Assembly (NCBI RefSeq): GCF_900115555.1
Contig: NZ_FOWX01000031.1
Coordinates: forward strand, 1 to 64,000
Direction: 5' to 3'
DNA: 64,000 nt
Source: Pseudomonas borbori
GTDB taxonomy: Bacteria > Pseudomonadota > Gammaproteobacteria > Pseudomonadales > Pseudomonadaceae
Shown: positions 53,941-62,409 of the stretch, in pieces
Layout: each line of letters starts with the position of its first letter
Position numbering within the stretch: position 1 is the stretch's first letter
Notes under the pieces: generated by a model
What the model saw: only the letters and a program-made list of their open reading frames with translations
What the model was told of the DNA's origin: nothing
The model's database searches: none
Program-made: the position numbers and the translations under genes

Positions 53941-55074
53941 TCAGTCCAGCGGCGGGACCGGCAGGCCACGACGGGTATAGAAGGCATCGACAAAGGCGGC
54001 CAATGTACCCTGTTGGATAGCCTCGCGCAAACCAGCCATCAGCCGCTGATAGTGACGTAAGTTGTGGATTGTATTCAGCATGCTGCCCAGCATTTCGCCA
54101 CATTTATCCAAATGGTGCAGGTAGGCACGGGAGAAATGTTTGCAGGTGTAACAATCACAGCTCGCATCGAGCGGCGAGTCGTCATGTCGGTGCAACGCAT
54201 TGCGAATCTTCAGCACTCCGCTCTCGACGAACAGATGGCCATTGCGTGCATTGCGGGTCGGCATCACGCAGTCGAACATGTCGACGCCACGGCGCACGCC
54301 CTCGACCAGATCCTCCGGCTTGCCGACCCCCATCAGGTAGCGCGGCTTGTCCGCCGGCAGCTGGGCGGGCAGATAGTCCAGCACGCGGATCATCTCTTCC
54401 TTCGGCTCGCCGACCGACAGCCCGCCAATCGCCAGACCGTCGAAATCCAGCGCATTCAAGCCCTCCAGCGAACGCATGCGCAACTCTTCATGCATGCCAC
54501 CCTGAACGATGCCGAACAGCGCCGCCGTGCTGTCGCCGTGCGCCTCCTTCGAGCGCTTGGCCCAGCGCAGCGAGAGTTCCATGGAACGCTTGGCCACATC
54601 GAATTCGGCCGGATAAGGCGTGCACTCGTCGAAGATCATCACGATGTCCGAACCCAGATCGCGCTGCACCTGCATCGACTCCTCCGGCCCCATGAACACC
54701 TTGGCGCCATCCACCGGCGAGGCGAAATACACCCCCTCCTCCTTGATCTTGCGCATCGCCCCCAGGCTGAACACCTGAAAGCCACCGGAGTCGGTGAGGA
54801 TCGGCCCCTGCCACTGCATGAAATCGTGCAGATCGCCGTGACGCTTGATCACCTCGGTGCCCGGCCGCAGCCACAGATGAAAGGTATTGCCGAGGATCAT
54901 CTGCGCGCCTATCGCCTCGATGTCGCGCGGCAACATGCCCTTGACCGTGCCATAGGTGCCCACCGGCATGAATGCCGGCGTCTCGACCACGCCACGGGGA
55001 AAGGTAAGGCGCCCGCGCCGCGCCTTGCCATCGGTCGCCAGCAATTCGAAAGACATCCGGCAGGTGCGCGTCAT
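53941..55074 (-). CDS. tgt: tRNA-guanine transglycosylase
   Basis: Tgt exchanges G34 for preQ1 in tRNAs with GUN anticodons. The 377-residue protein has S-G-G-F-Q-V-F near residue 96, D-C-V-M-P-T-R near 270 and the zinc site C-D-C-Y-T-C-K-H near 308. The start at 55074 has AGAGGA 6 bases upstream and an ATGA overlap with the queA stop. A second ATG six codons in (M-S-F-E-L-L) is the start used by some relatives. Confidence 0.96.
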   Translation of the reverse strand: MTRTCRMSFELLATDGKARRGRLTFPRGVVETPAFMPVGTYGTVKGMLPRDIEAIGAQMILGNTFHLWLRPGTEVIKRHGDLHDFMQWQGPILTDSGGFQVFSLGAMRKIKEEGVYFASPVDGAKVFMGPEESMQVQRDLGSDIVMIFDECTPYPAEFDVAKRSMELSLRWAKRSKEAHGDSTAALFGIVQGGMHEELRMRSLEGLNALDFDGLAIGGLSVGEPKEEMIRVLDYLPAQLPADKPRYLMGVGKPEDLVEGVRRGVDMFDCVMPTRNARNGHLFVESGVLKIRNALHRHDDSPLDASCDCYTCKHFSRAYLHHLDKCGEMLGSMLNTIHNLRHYQRLMAGLREAIQQGTLAAFVDAFYTRRGLPVPPLD

Positions 55075-56120
55075 AGGTGATCCTCTGGCCCGCGTGGCGC
55101 GGGGTTGCGGGTGATGAACATGGCGTCGCCATAACTGAAGAAGCGATAGCCTTCGGCGACCGCACTTTTATAGGCCGCCATGGTTTCGGGGTAACCGGCG
55201 AACGCCGACACCAGCATCAACAGGGTCGATTCCGGCAAATGGAAATTGGTCACCAGGGCATCGACCACATGCAGCGGCCGGCCCGGATAGATAAAGATAT
55301 CGGTATCGCCACTGAAGGCCTTGAGCACGCCATCGCGCGCCGCGCTTTCCAGCGAGCGCACGCTGGTGGTGCCGACCGCCACCACACGCCCGCCACGAGC
55401 ACGGCAGGCCGCGACGGCATCGACCACCTCCTGGCCGACCTCCAGCCACTCGCTGTGCATGTGGTGATCCTCGATGCGCTCGACCCGCACCGGCTGAAAA
55501 GTACCGGCGCCGACGTGCAGGGTCACGAAGGCACTCTCGACCCCCATCCCGGCAATGCTCGCCAGCAACGCCTGATCGAAATGCAGGCCCGCAGTCGGCG
55601 CCGCCACCGCACCGGTGCGCTCGGCATATACGGTCTGATAACGCTCGCGGTCGGCGGCATCGTCCGGGCGGTCTATATAAGGAGGCAGCGGCATATGGCC
55701 GACCCGCTCGAGCAACGGCAAAACCGCCTCGGCAAAGCGCAACTCGAACAGCGCGCCATGCCGCGCCAGCATCTGCGCCTCGCCACCGCCATCGAGCAGA
55801 ATCATCGAACCCGGCTTGGGCGACTTGCTCGAGCGCACATGGGCCAGGACCCGATGACTGTCCAGCACCCGCTCGACCAACACCTCGAGCTTGCCGCCGG
55901 ACGCCTTCTGCCCGAACAGCCGCGCAGGAATCACCCGGGTGTTGTTGAACACCATCAAGTCGCCGGGGCGCAAATACTCCAGCAGATCACTGAACTGACG
56001 GTGCGCCAGCGCACCACTGGGCCCATTCAGCACCAGCAAACGGCTGGCGCGGCGCTCGGCGAGCGGATGGCGGGCAATAAGAGCGTCAGGCAGCTCGAAA
56101 TCAAAGTCGGCAACGCGCAT
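55071..56120 (-). CDS. queA: S-adenosylmethionine:tRNA ribosyltransferase-isomerase
   Basis: QueA adds the epoxyqueuosine cyclopentene group to preQ1 in tRNA, the step after Tgt. The ATG at 56120 gives 349 residues (M-R-V-A-D-F-D-F-E-L-P). Family motifs include N-T-R-V-I-P-A-R near residue 61 and T-A-G-L-H-F near 182. It overlaps tgt by 4 bases, so both queuosine enzymes are coupled. Confidence 0.97.
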   Translation of the reverse strand: MRVADFDFELPDALIARHPLAERRASRLLVLNGPSGALAHRQFSDLLEYLRPGDLMVFNNTRVIPARLFGQKASGGKLEVLVERVLDSHRVLAHVRSSKSPKPGSMILLDGGGEAQMLARHGALFELRFAEAVLPLLERVGHMPLPPYIDRPDDAADRERYQTVYAERTGAVAAPTAGLHFDQALLASIAGMGVESAFVTLHVGAGTFQPVRVERIEDHHMHSEWLEVGQEVVDAVAACRARGGRVVAVGTTSVRSLESAARDGVLKAFSGDTDIFIYPGRPLHVVDALVTNFHLPESTLLMLVSAFAGYPETMAAYKSAVAEGYRFFSYGDAMFITRNPAPRGPEDHL

Positions 56121-56190
56121 GTTCGGCAGGGGTCGTCTAGCAGGGCGGCAAAGCTTACCGGAAATAGTGCAATCTGACCACGCAAGTGGA

Positions 56191-56219
56191 TTGACCGAGA
56201 CCCGAGGCATCCCTATACT
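56191..56219 (+). promoter_or_regulatory. Promoter of the tRNA-Leu gene
   Basis: TTGACC (56191-56196), a 17-base spacer and TATACT (56214-56219), followed by a GC-rich discriminator, lie 13 bases before the tRNA. It is a near-consensus sigma-70 promoter of the kind found at stable-RNA genes. Confidence 0.8.
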
Positions 56220-56232
56220 TCGCCGCCATTGT

Positions 56233-56317
56233 GCCCCGGTGGCGGAACCGGTAGACGCGGCGGATTCAAAATCCGTTTTCGAAAGAAGTGGGAGTTCGAG
56301 TCTCCCCCGGGGCACCA
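56233..56317 (+). tRNA. tRNA-Leu (anticodon CAA)
   Basis: The 85-nt gene has acceptor arms GCCCCGG and CCGGGGC, a long variable arm typical of tRNA-Leu, and T-arm GGGAGTTCGAGTCTCCC. The anticodon is CAA at 56267-56269, reading UUG, and CCA is encoded. Its 3' end is the integration site of the downstream island; the island restores an identical 3' end, so the tRNA stays intact. Confidence 0.95.
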
Positions 56318-56318
56318 T
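56294..56318 (+). repeat. attL (tRNA-Leu 3' end)
   Basis: The 25 bases start GTTCGAGTCTCCCCCGGGG and end CACCAT. The same sequence with one fewer G is present at 63328-63351. Confidence 0.85.
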
Positions 56319-56361
56319 ACAAACATCTCAGGACGTACCGAAACGACCTGAAACCCTAGAG

Positions 56362-56386
56362 AACCGGCCATCTGAGCCGGTTTTTT
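56362..56386 (+). terminator. Rho-independent terminator after tRNA-Leu
   Basis: AACCGGC and GCCGGTT form a 7-bp stem with a 7-base loop and six T. It lies inside the island, so the integrated element supplies the terminator now used by the tRNA gene. Confidence 0.85.
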
Positions 56387-56426
56387 ATTGCCTGCAATTC
56401 CCCACCCCTCCCTTGCAAGCCCGAAG

Positions 56427-56479
56427 TTTTAGGGGCAATCTTTGTGGCAGATCGAGTTCGATAGTTTTTCTTGCCCCTA
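56427..56479. repeat. Candidate integrase arm-type sites, left side
   Basis: TTTTAGGGGCA at 56427-56437 and the inverted TTGCCCCTA at 56471-56479 lie between attL and the integrase gene. TTTTGGGGGCA copies recur beside attR (63251-63273). Function as integrase binding sites is inferred. Confidence 0.5.
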
Positions 56480-56492
56480 CGAGGCCGCCGCC

Positions 56493-57716
56493 ATGCCGCG
56501 CAAAGCCACGCCCTTGACTGATTCTGCCCTGAAAGTCGCCAAGCCCAAGGACAAGCCCTACAAGCTGAGCGACGGCCAAGGGCTTTACCTGGAAGTCATG
56601 CCGACAGGTTCCAAGCTGTGGCGGCTCAAGTTTCGATTCAACGGCAAGGAGAACCGCTTGTCTTTGGGGGCATATCCGAACGTGCCCCTACAGCAAGCTC
56701 GCAGAAAGCGCGACGAAGCTCGCCAACTGCTGGCCGAAGGGAAAGACCCCAGCGCCGAACGCCTGGCAGAGAAGGAAGCCCAACAGAGCAACGGGCTGAC
56801 CTTCGAAACGCTGGCCCGGGAGTGGCACGCGTACCGGGCGCCGCGCTGGGCACAATCAACCGCCGCCAAGTCCGCCGCTTACATGGAGTCTGACTTGCTG
56901 CCAGCGCTTGGTCATAGACCAGTAAAGGCCATCACCCGCCCCGAGCTGGTGGCACTGATTCGCAAGATCGAAGACCGCGGCGCGCACAACGTGGCGAAAA
57001 AGGCTCGCCAGTGGCTGAGCCAGATATTCCGCTTTGGACTGGCGCAGGGCTCGGTAGAGGCAAACCCCGCGACGGACCTGGACGTTATTGCCGCACACGC
57101 ACCCACCACCCGGCACCACCCGCACGTCACCTTTTCCGAGCTTCCCGAACTGCTGGGCAAGATCGAAGCGGCCAACATCAACACCTTGACCCGGCTCGCC
57201 ATCCGCCTGCTGGTACTGACTGCCGTGCGCCCGGGCGAACTGCGCTCCGCGCCCTGGGCCGAGTTCGACCTGGACACCGCTACCTGGACAATTCCCGCCG
57301 AACGCATGAAAGCCCGCCGCGCCCATGTGGTGCCATTGCCCCGCCAGGCCGTCGCCACCCTGCGCCAGCTCCAAGAAATCACCGGAGGCTATGACCTGGC
57401 CTTTGCCGGACGCAACAACACCGCCAGGCCAATGAGTGAGAACACGGTAAACAAGGCATTGAAGACAGCCGGCTACGAACGCCGCCAAACCGGCCACGGC
57501 TTCCGTCACCTGCTGAGCACCGAACTGAACGGGCGTGGCTATAACCGCGACTGGATTGAACGCCAGCTTGCCCACGGCGACGATAACGAGATGCGCGCCA
57601 CTTACAACCACGCCAACTACCTGGACCAGCGCCGGAATATGATGCAAGCGTGGGCCGATTCGATAGACGCGCTGTGCGCTGGCGCCAACGTGGTGAGCAT
57701 CAAGCGCAAGGCTTAA
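56493..57716 (+). CDS. Tyrosine-type integrase (DUF4102/P4-like)
   Basis: Catalyses site-specific recombination at the tRNA-Leu att site. The ATG at 56493 gives 407 residues. An N-terminal DUF4102 domain (L-S-D-G-Q-G-L-Y-L near residue 25) is followed by a core-binding domain near 100-190 and a catalytic domain. Catalytic residues are R246 (T-A-V-R-P-G-E-L-R), H335 and R338 (G-H-G-F-R-H), H361 (L-A-H) and probably Y371. All are present, so the integrase itself may be active. Confidence 0.95.
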   Translation: MPRKATPLTDSALKVAKPKDKPYKLSDGQGLYLEVMPTGSKLWRLKFRFNGKENRLSLGAYPNVPLQQARRKRDEARQLLAEGKDPSAERLAEKEAQQSNGLTFETLAREWHAYRAPRWAQSTAAKSAAYMESDLLPALGHRPVKAITRPELVALIRKIEDRGAHNVAKKARQWLSQIFRFGLAQGSVEANPATDLDVIAAHAPTTRHHPHVTFSELPELLGKIEAANINTLTRLAIRLLVLTAVRPGELRSAPWAEFDLDTATWTIPAERMKARRAHVVPLPRQAVATLRQLQEITGGYDLAFAGRNNTARPMSENTVNKALKTAGYERRQTGHGFRHLLSTELNGRGYNRDWIERQLAHGDDNEMRATYNHANYLDQRRNMMQAWADSIDALCAGANVVSIKRKA

Positions 57717-57814
57717 CGGTTTTGGCTGGCCTAGCCCGACGGGGCTAAAAGCAGTTTTCCCACCAGCCTGACTAGCCGATTAATTCAAGATGGAAGCGCC
57801 TGGGAGGCGTTGCA

Positions 57815-58636
57815 ATGAGCCGTGGATTCCTTACATTCGACCCCTTCAGAACATTCGCTGAAGGGGAGAAAGGCGTTAGAGAAAAAATCTTTGTCACTGC
57901 CGACGGAACACCTACTGAAAGTAAATGTTACGGAAAAAGTCGTGATGGAAAAGTCTATCTACTAGCCGCTTGGCGAATCGGGCAGGAGGCATATTCAATA
58001 GTTGCAGATAGGCTTGGGCAACAACCGACGATCTCTGATTTCGTGGAAATTGCTGAAGCTATAAGAGCACTGGAAGCAACCATAGCTCATAGCGCACAGG
58101 ACGTGACAGATGACGACACGGATCAGAGTAAAGATAAAAACTCAGAATCATTATCTGACGTGGAAACGATTGTAGATGGCTCGCCAGAAAAATCGTTTCT
58201 GTTGGCCTGCACGCAAGCGCTCATGCCAAAAATTATTTTTGAGCCAAACATGGTCAAAGACCTACCAGACTTTGACGCTCTTCTGTCGGCTGCCGCCGTT
58301 ATGAAAATTGACGGCTACATTCTTTGTGAGCAGCTGGGCAGCTCAGACCAAGACTTATACCTCCAAGATATAATGACATACGCAACCGCAGCAAAACTCT
58401 TCAAGCAAACCCTGACGATTGCACAGGAGGTAATAAGTGCGCAGGGCAAAAAATCCGCGACCGCAAGACATAAGCAAACAAACGAACAGAAGGCGATCGC
58501 CCTGAACGAATGGGACGCCCGAGGCAACACATACAGCAGTAGTGCAGCCTTTGCTCGCTTCTGCCACAAGAAATATGGGGTTACTGAACGAACCTTATGT
58601 GACTGGGTCCGAGAGCACCGTAAAACCAAGACTTAA
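57815..58636 (+). CDS. Hypothetical protein with C-terminal HTH-like segment
   Basis: I do not recognise this 273-residue protein. GGGAGG lies 6 bases before the ATG. Residues 1-90 form a compact region (F-L-T-F-D-P-F-R-T-F), then an acidic Asp/Ser/Glu linker near 100-125, then a helical part. The C-terminus (A-L-N-E-W-D-A-R-G-N, F-A-R-F-C, V-T-E-R-T-L-C-D-W-V) resembles a helix-turn-helix. The gene is AT-richer than its neighbours, which suggests acquisition. Confidence 0.7.
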   Translation: MSRGFLTFDPFRTFAEGEKGVREKIFVTADGTPTESKCYGKSRDGKVYLLAAWRIGQEAYSIVADRLGQQPTISDFVEIAEAIRALEATIAHSAQDVTDDDTDQSKDKNSESLSDVETIVDGSPEKSFLLACTQALMPKIIFEPNMVKDLPDFDALLSAAAVMKIDGYILCEQLGSSDQDLYLQDIMTYATAAKLFKQTLTIAQEVISAQGKKSATARHKQTNEQKAIALNEWDARGNTYSSSAAFARFCHKKYGVTERTLCDWVREHRKTKT

Positions 58637-58749
58637 CCCATCCGGTCTGCGCGCAAACTGTACAGCCTGCACGCAGACCGGACTGCTACTACCTCGCTTC
58701 GCCGTATTCAATACCAGTCGTGTTCAACAAAGCCCGAGAGGCACACGAC

Positions 58750-59016
58750 ATGCCGTACAAGACCCATTCACAGCCTCACCAAGACACGAAAGCAGAACTT
58801 GAGCATCGCTCGCAGGCTGCCAAAAACCACCGCTTTATCAAATTGGCCAAAGTGAAAGACTGCACTAGCCTTTCAACGTCCGAGATTTACCGGCGCATTG
58901 CAGCCGGCACCTTCCCCGCTCAAGTCACTCTTGGCCCGAAGTCTGTTGCCTGGATCGAAACCGAGGTGCTGGCCTGGTGTGATTCGCTGGTTGCACAGCG
59001 TGGGGAGACCGCATAA
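58750..59016 (+). CDS. AlpA-family phage/island transcriptional regulator
   Basis: The ATG at 58750 follows GAGAGG and gives 88 residues; an upstream GTG is less likely. It has the AlpA/MerR-like winged-helix pattern L-S-T-S-E-I-Y-R-R-I-A-A-G-T-F-P-A-Q-V then W-I-E-T-E-V-L-A-W. AlpA proteins activate excision or early genes of islands. Its stop directly abuts the next ATG. Confidence 0.88.
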   Translation: MPYKTHSQPHQDTKAELEHRSQAAKNHRFIKLAKVKDCTSLSTSEIYRRIAAGTFPAQVTLGPKSVAWIETEVLAWCDSLVAQRGETA

Positions 59017-59322
59017 ATGACGGACAAAAATAAGGCCGACCAATCGGCCAGCCACAAGAAAACGCACACCCATGATACCAGCAGCACCGCGCAACGCAGC
59101 CGCTTGCTTGGGCGTCTGCGCTTGCAACCGGTGGACACCATCACGGCGCGCAGTGAGCTGAACACCATGATGCCGGCAGCCCGCGCAAAAGAGCTGCACG
59201 ACCGTGGGCACGATATCTGCCGTCATCTCATCACCCTGACTGACGATTACGGCCGCACCCATAACGGCATCGCGCTGTACTTCCTTGGCACCAACACCAC
59301 CCCCGCCCAAGCCGAGGTTTAA
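59017..59322 (+). CDS. Small winged-helix protein (HTH_39-like)
   Basis: The 101-residue protein has a Lys/His/Thr-rich head, then a winged-helix pattern: R-L-R-L-Q-P-V-D-T-I-T-A-R-S-E-L near residue 33, P-A-A-R-A-K-E-L-H-D-R-G-H-D-I near 52, and a wing T-D-D-Y-G-R-T. Such proteins often sit between AlpA and the primase in P4-like islands. DNA binding is inferred. It is cotranscribed with alpA (zero-base gap). Confidence 0.78.
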   Translation: MTDKNKADQSASHKKTHTHDTSSTAQRSRLLGRLRLQPVDTITARSELNTMMPAARAKELHDRGHDICRHLITLTDDYGRTHNGIALYFLGTNTTPAQAEV

Positions 59323-59325
59323 CCC

Positions 59326-59466
59326 ATGCAAATTCAAAACGGCGCTAGCCCGCCGACGCCGAAGGCTTGCCAAAATTTAGCCCGCCTCTACCTGTTCACC
59401 ATCACGCTCGCTGCTGCTGATCTGTGTCTGCTGTCCGTTTTGGAGGTACTGCTGTGGAGTGCGTAA
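59326..59466 (+). CDS. Possible 46-residue hydrophobic peptide overlapping the primase start
   Basis: An ATG 3 bases after the preceding stop opens a 46-codon frame: M-Q-I-Q-N-G-A-S then a hydrophobic C-terminal half (L-Y-L-F-T-I-T-L-A-A-A). Its stop falls 12 bases inside the primase gene, so it may only couple translation. Confidence 0.4.
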   Translation: MQIQNGASPPTPKACQNLARLYLFTITLAAADLCLLSVLEVLLWSA

Positions 59467-60326
59467 GCCAATACCGTGACGCCCTGCAAGCCCACTATGG
59501 CCCGCTTGATTGGCACCCTATACCAGACGGCATCATCCACCGCTTCCGTGTGCCAGGCGACAAGCCCGGCACCCTGAACGGCGCCTATCAGCTTTTCCCC
59601 GACGGCATTGCCTCGGGCTGGTTCGGCACTTGGAAGAATGCCGGCAACTGGCACACCTGGAGCAGCCGCAAGCCCGCCGATCACGTGGAGGCTCAGTTGA
59701 TCCGCCAGCGCAATGAGCAGGCCAAACGCCATCGTGAGGTCGAGCAGCATCAGCGCCAGCAGGCCGCCGCCAAATATGCCAACAGGCAATGGAGTGAGGC
59801 ACAGCCCGCCGCCGACGATCACCCGTACCTGATCCGCAAGCGATTGCAGCCGCACAATCTACGCCAGCGTGGTGACGTGCTGCTGGTGCCGCTGTTGCGT
59901 GATCAGGTACTGGTGAACCTGCAACGTATCCACCCGGACGGCACCAAGCGCTTTCTGTCCGGCGGCATGGTCAAGGGCTGCTGTTCGCTTATCGGCACCA
60001 TCACCCCCGGCCAACCGCTGTACATCTGCGAAGGCTGGGCGACCGGCGCCACGATTCATGCAGACACCGGGGCCGCCGTCGCCTGCGCCATGAATGCCGG
60101 CAACCTGCTGGAAGTCGGGCAACGGCTCCAGCGCCAGCACCTCGACGCCGTGCTGATCGTAGCCGGCGACGACGACCGCATGACTGACGGCAACCCCGGA
60201 CGCAGTGCCGCTATCAAAGCCGCTGCCACCCTTGGCTGTGGCCTGGTGCTGCCGCCGTGGTCGGGTGCCGAGCCGCTGACCCTCACCGACTTCAACGACC
60301 TAGCCAACTGGAGGGCTGAGCAATGA
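59454..60326 (+). CDS. Toprim-domain DNA primase of a P4-like island
   Basis: The GTG at 59454 lies 6 bases after GGAGGT and gives 290 residues. The Toprim fold is visible: I-C-E-G-W-A-T-G-A-T near residue 184 and V-A-G-D-D-D-R near 233. The first half has the P-I-P-D-G, G-T-W-K-N and W-S-E-A-Q segments usual for island primases. Its stop overlaps the next ATG (ATGA), so the two halves of the replication module were coupled. Confidence 0.85.
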   Translation: MECVSQYRDALQAHYGPLDWHPIPDGIIHRFRVPGDKPGTLNGAYQLFPDGIASGWFGTWKNAGNWHTWSSRKPADHVEAQLIRQRNEQAKRHREVEQHQRQQAAAKYANRQWSEAQPAADDHPYLIRKRLQPHNLRQRGDVLLVPLLRDQVLVNLQRIHPDGTKRFLSGGMVKGCCSLIGTITPGQPLYICEGWATGATIHADTGAAVACAMNAGNLLEVGQRLQRQHLDAVLIVAGDDDRMTDGNPGRSAAIKAAATLGCGLVLPPWSGAEPLTLTDFNDLANWRAEQ

Positions 60327-60711
60327 CGGCAGCGACAGTTACCCCGCTGGTGCCCAAGGCGATGCCCGCGCCTGACCTGATCGCAGACGCGCTCGCCAAG
60401 CTCAAGCAAGACCCCGGCGCCCTGTTCGAGCCGGAAATGCTGAATCTGTTGCGCCAGACCCGCAAATCCGATCCTGCCCGCTGGGCGCGCATTCGTCACA
60501 CTGCCAAAGAGACTAAATCGGTAAACCTGGCCGAACTGAACAAGCTGACCAGCGACAGAGCTCACGACAGCGCCGAAGGTGACACCGAGATATTCCCAGA
60601 GGTGACGCTATGGCCTGACCCCGTAGAGGGGGGCGAGCTGCTGGAAGACTTGGCTATCATCATTCGCCGCCATGTAATAGCCGACCCGGCCACTATCCAC
60701 GCTGCCGCGCT
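60323..60711 (+). pseudogene. Truncated island helicase/DUF3987-like gene
   Basis: The frame begins M-T-A-A-T-V-T-P-L-V-P and runs about 130 residues to H-A-A-A-L-W, the entry to the conserved helicase core in related island proteins (my recollection). There it is fused to IS3 sequence and shifts into an unrelated tail ending at 60757. The ATPase motifs are missing, so replication function is lost. Confidence 0.7.
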
Positions 60712-60935
60712 ATGGGCTGGGACAACGCACCGATGGAGCGTGTGTTCCGCAGCTTGAAAACCGAATGGATACCGACCCTGGGTTACAGAACTGCCCATGA
60801 AGCCCAGCGTGATATCAGTCATTATTTGATGCATCGGTACAACTGGATTCGACCCCACCAACTCAATGGTGGGCTGGCCCCAGCTCAGGCCGAGAAAAAG
60901 CTTAACGTCGTGTCCGAGATTAGTTGACCACTACA
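60709..60935 (+). mobile_element. IS3-family remnant: transposase 3' end and right terminus
   Basis: Residues G-W-D-N-A-P-M-E-R-V-F-R-S-L-K and R-P-H-Q-L-N-G-G-L match the C-terminus of IS3-family OrfB (last part of the DDE domain); the frame ends at 60927. The outward end TGTAGTGGTCAACTAATCTC looks like an IS3-type terminus. The left part of the element is gone. Its junction lies in the helicase gene. Confidence 0.8.
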
Positions 60936-60938
60936 AGG

Positions 60939-61380
60939 GTTCGGCCGAACTCGCTCTGCAGGATGTCGTTGACGTTGTGGATAATGAAATCGACCACTTC
61001 CACCGGGGGGTAGACGATGCCCGGGCGCTCGGCCATGCGGGTGAGGCATTACGGAAGAACTTGTCGTACAGCTCGACGATGATTTTCTGTTTGCCTTCGG
61101 CGTTGTCGACACCATCGGCGCACATTTTCACGCTGTCGTAAAAGCGCTGGAGGGTGAACGAGCAGCGACGAAAGCAGAGGCTTGGAGCCTGACAAAGTCT
61201 GTCATTCAAACTGCCATTTCCGAGCTAGAAATCCAGAGTTTCTTTAGCAATACGAGAGCGTGCGCGAGGTACGGCAAGATCACTGCAAGCCACCAGTCTG
61301 AAAACAGCGGGAAGGGAGCGCTACCGCTGGCCAGGTTGGCTTTTGCTGGCATTGGTCGGGAATAATCCGAGCCGCTGAAG
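60939..61380 (-). pseudogene. Degraded R-M gene fragment, copy 1
   Basis: On the minus strand: C-S-F-T-L-Q-R-F-Y-D-S-V-K-M then K-Q-K-I-I-V-E-L-Y-D-K-F-F-R-N, followed by a frameshift. The sequence is a diverged direct copy of 62796-63240 (offset about 1856 bases). It starts right after the IS3 end. The rest of the stretch to 61603 holds only an 11-G run (61390-61400) and a GTGTGGC/GCCACAC hairpin (61542-61559). Confidence 0.75.
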
Positions 61381-61389
61381 GGATCTTGA

Positions 61390-61400
61390 GGGGGGGGGGG
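61390..61400. repeat. Homopolymer tract of 11 G
   Basis: Eleven consecutive G on the plus strand in non-coding island DNA. Such tracts slip easily in replication and sequencing. Confidence 0.9.
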
Positions 61401-61603
61401 TAGGTAAGCAAGTTGATCAGTTGGCCAAGAACGTCCATAAAGCGTCAGCTTGCTCACGGAGCTTGAGAGCCGGCGCTTGGGATATGAGCAAGTGGAAACC
61501 ATGGTGATGTCCGTCACTAATAAGCACTAGCATGGGCGCAGGTGTGGCTTATGCCACACGCCCTACCTAACCCGATTCATCGCAGCGATCACAATCAGTA
61601 GGC

Positions 61604-62293
61604 TTAATTGCAATTCGTGTAGACCGTCGACCCACCATAAGAAGAGCTTGTACAGTTTATGCTTTGGCTTGGGCTGGCCGCTGGCGTCGGCGCTGATTGA
61701 AAACTGCGGGCACGATCAAGGCTTTGGTTATTGTTGTCATTGATCATTTGGATGGCTCCCATGACACTTCTATCTGAAGCCTCGCGCCGCTGCTGAGCCA
61801 ATGCAGCCTCTGCACGCTCATCACTTGCGGCATTAGATAGCTCTTCGCGTTTATCCTCAGCGCTCTGCCGATGCAGCAGCAGCAAGCAATTGCCAAACTC
61901 AGGCGTGTTTGGGGCGAACCCAAAATCCTGCTGGCATGTTGCTTTTGCGCTCTGAATATTCGCCTTCATTTGTTGTCTTTTGGCGTCGGCCATTTGCTGA
62001 TTTTTTAGCGCTTCATCCTTCGCGCTGATGCACTGAAAATTCAAATCAGCCTTTGCGTAGCGAGCCGGGCCAGATGGCTCTGACGATATCTTCCCTATGA
62101 ATGGCGGAGCACCAGTACCTTGACAGAACTGGTCGATTTTTTTACGGCACGCCTCGATTGCATTGTCCGCTGAAAAATCAAAAAAGCTCCCGATGGCACT
62201 GCATTCATAACGATCTGCACTCAGCGTGTTAATCGTGCCGGAGGCACAGCCAGTCAAAAGCGCGAATGCTCCAGCAGCAAAAATAATCTTCAT
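61604..62293 (-). CDS. Hypothetical island lipoprotein
   Basis: The ATG at 62293 gives 229 residues with a lipoprotein signal ending L-L-T-G-C-A-S. The mature part has conserved-looking Cys motifs: C-S-A-I-G-S-F-F-D, C-Q-Q-D-F-G-F-A-P-N-T-P-E-F-G-N-C near residue 140, then a Gln/Arg/Ala coiled region and a Ser-rich tail ending T-N-C-N. I do not know a function. It is AT-richer than the backbone and lies between the two R-M fragments. Confidence 0.72.
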   Translation of the reverse strand: MKIIFAAGAFALLTGCASGTINTLSADRYECSAIGSFFDFSADNAIEACRKKIDQFCQGTGAPPFIGKISSEPSGPARYAKADLNFQCISAKDEALKNQQMADAKRQQMKANIQSAKATCQQDFGFAPNTPEFGNCLLLLHRQSAEDKREELSNAASDERAEAALAQQRREASDRSVMGAIQMINDNNNQSLDRARSFQSAPTPAASPSQSINCTSSSYGGSTVYTNCN

Positions 62294-62397
62294 TTCTTTC
62301 TTCCTGAAATCATCAAATAACCGGAATGGCACTCAGACGCCTCCCCCCTCTGTCGCTAATTGATTCAGCACCACATGAGATCTAAAAGCAGTAGATT

Positions 62398-62403
62398 TAT
62401 ACT
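62398..62403 (+). promoter_or_regulatory. -10-like box just before the XRE regulator
   Basis: TATACT ends 6 bases before the ATG at 62410, and a GTAGAT direct repeat (62391, 62406) flanks it. This spacing suggests a leaderless transcript. Confidence 0.45.
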
Positions 62404-62409
62404 CTGTAG

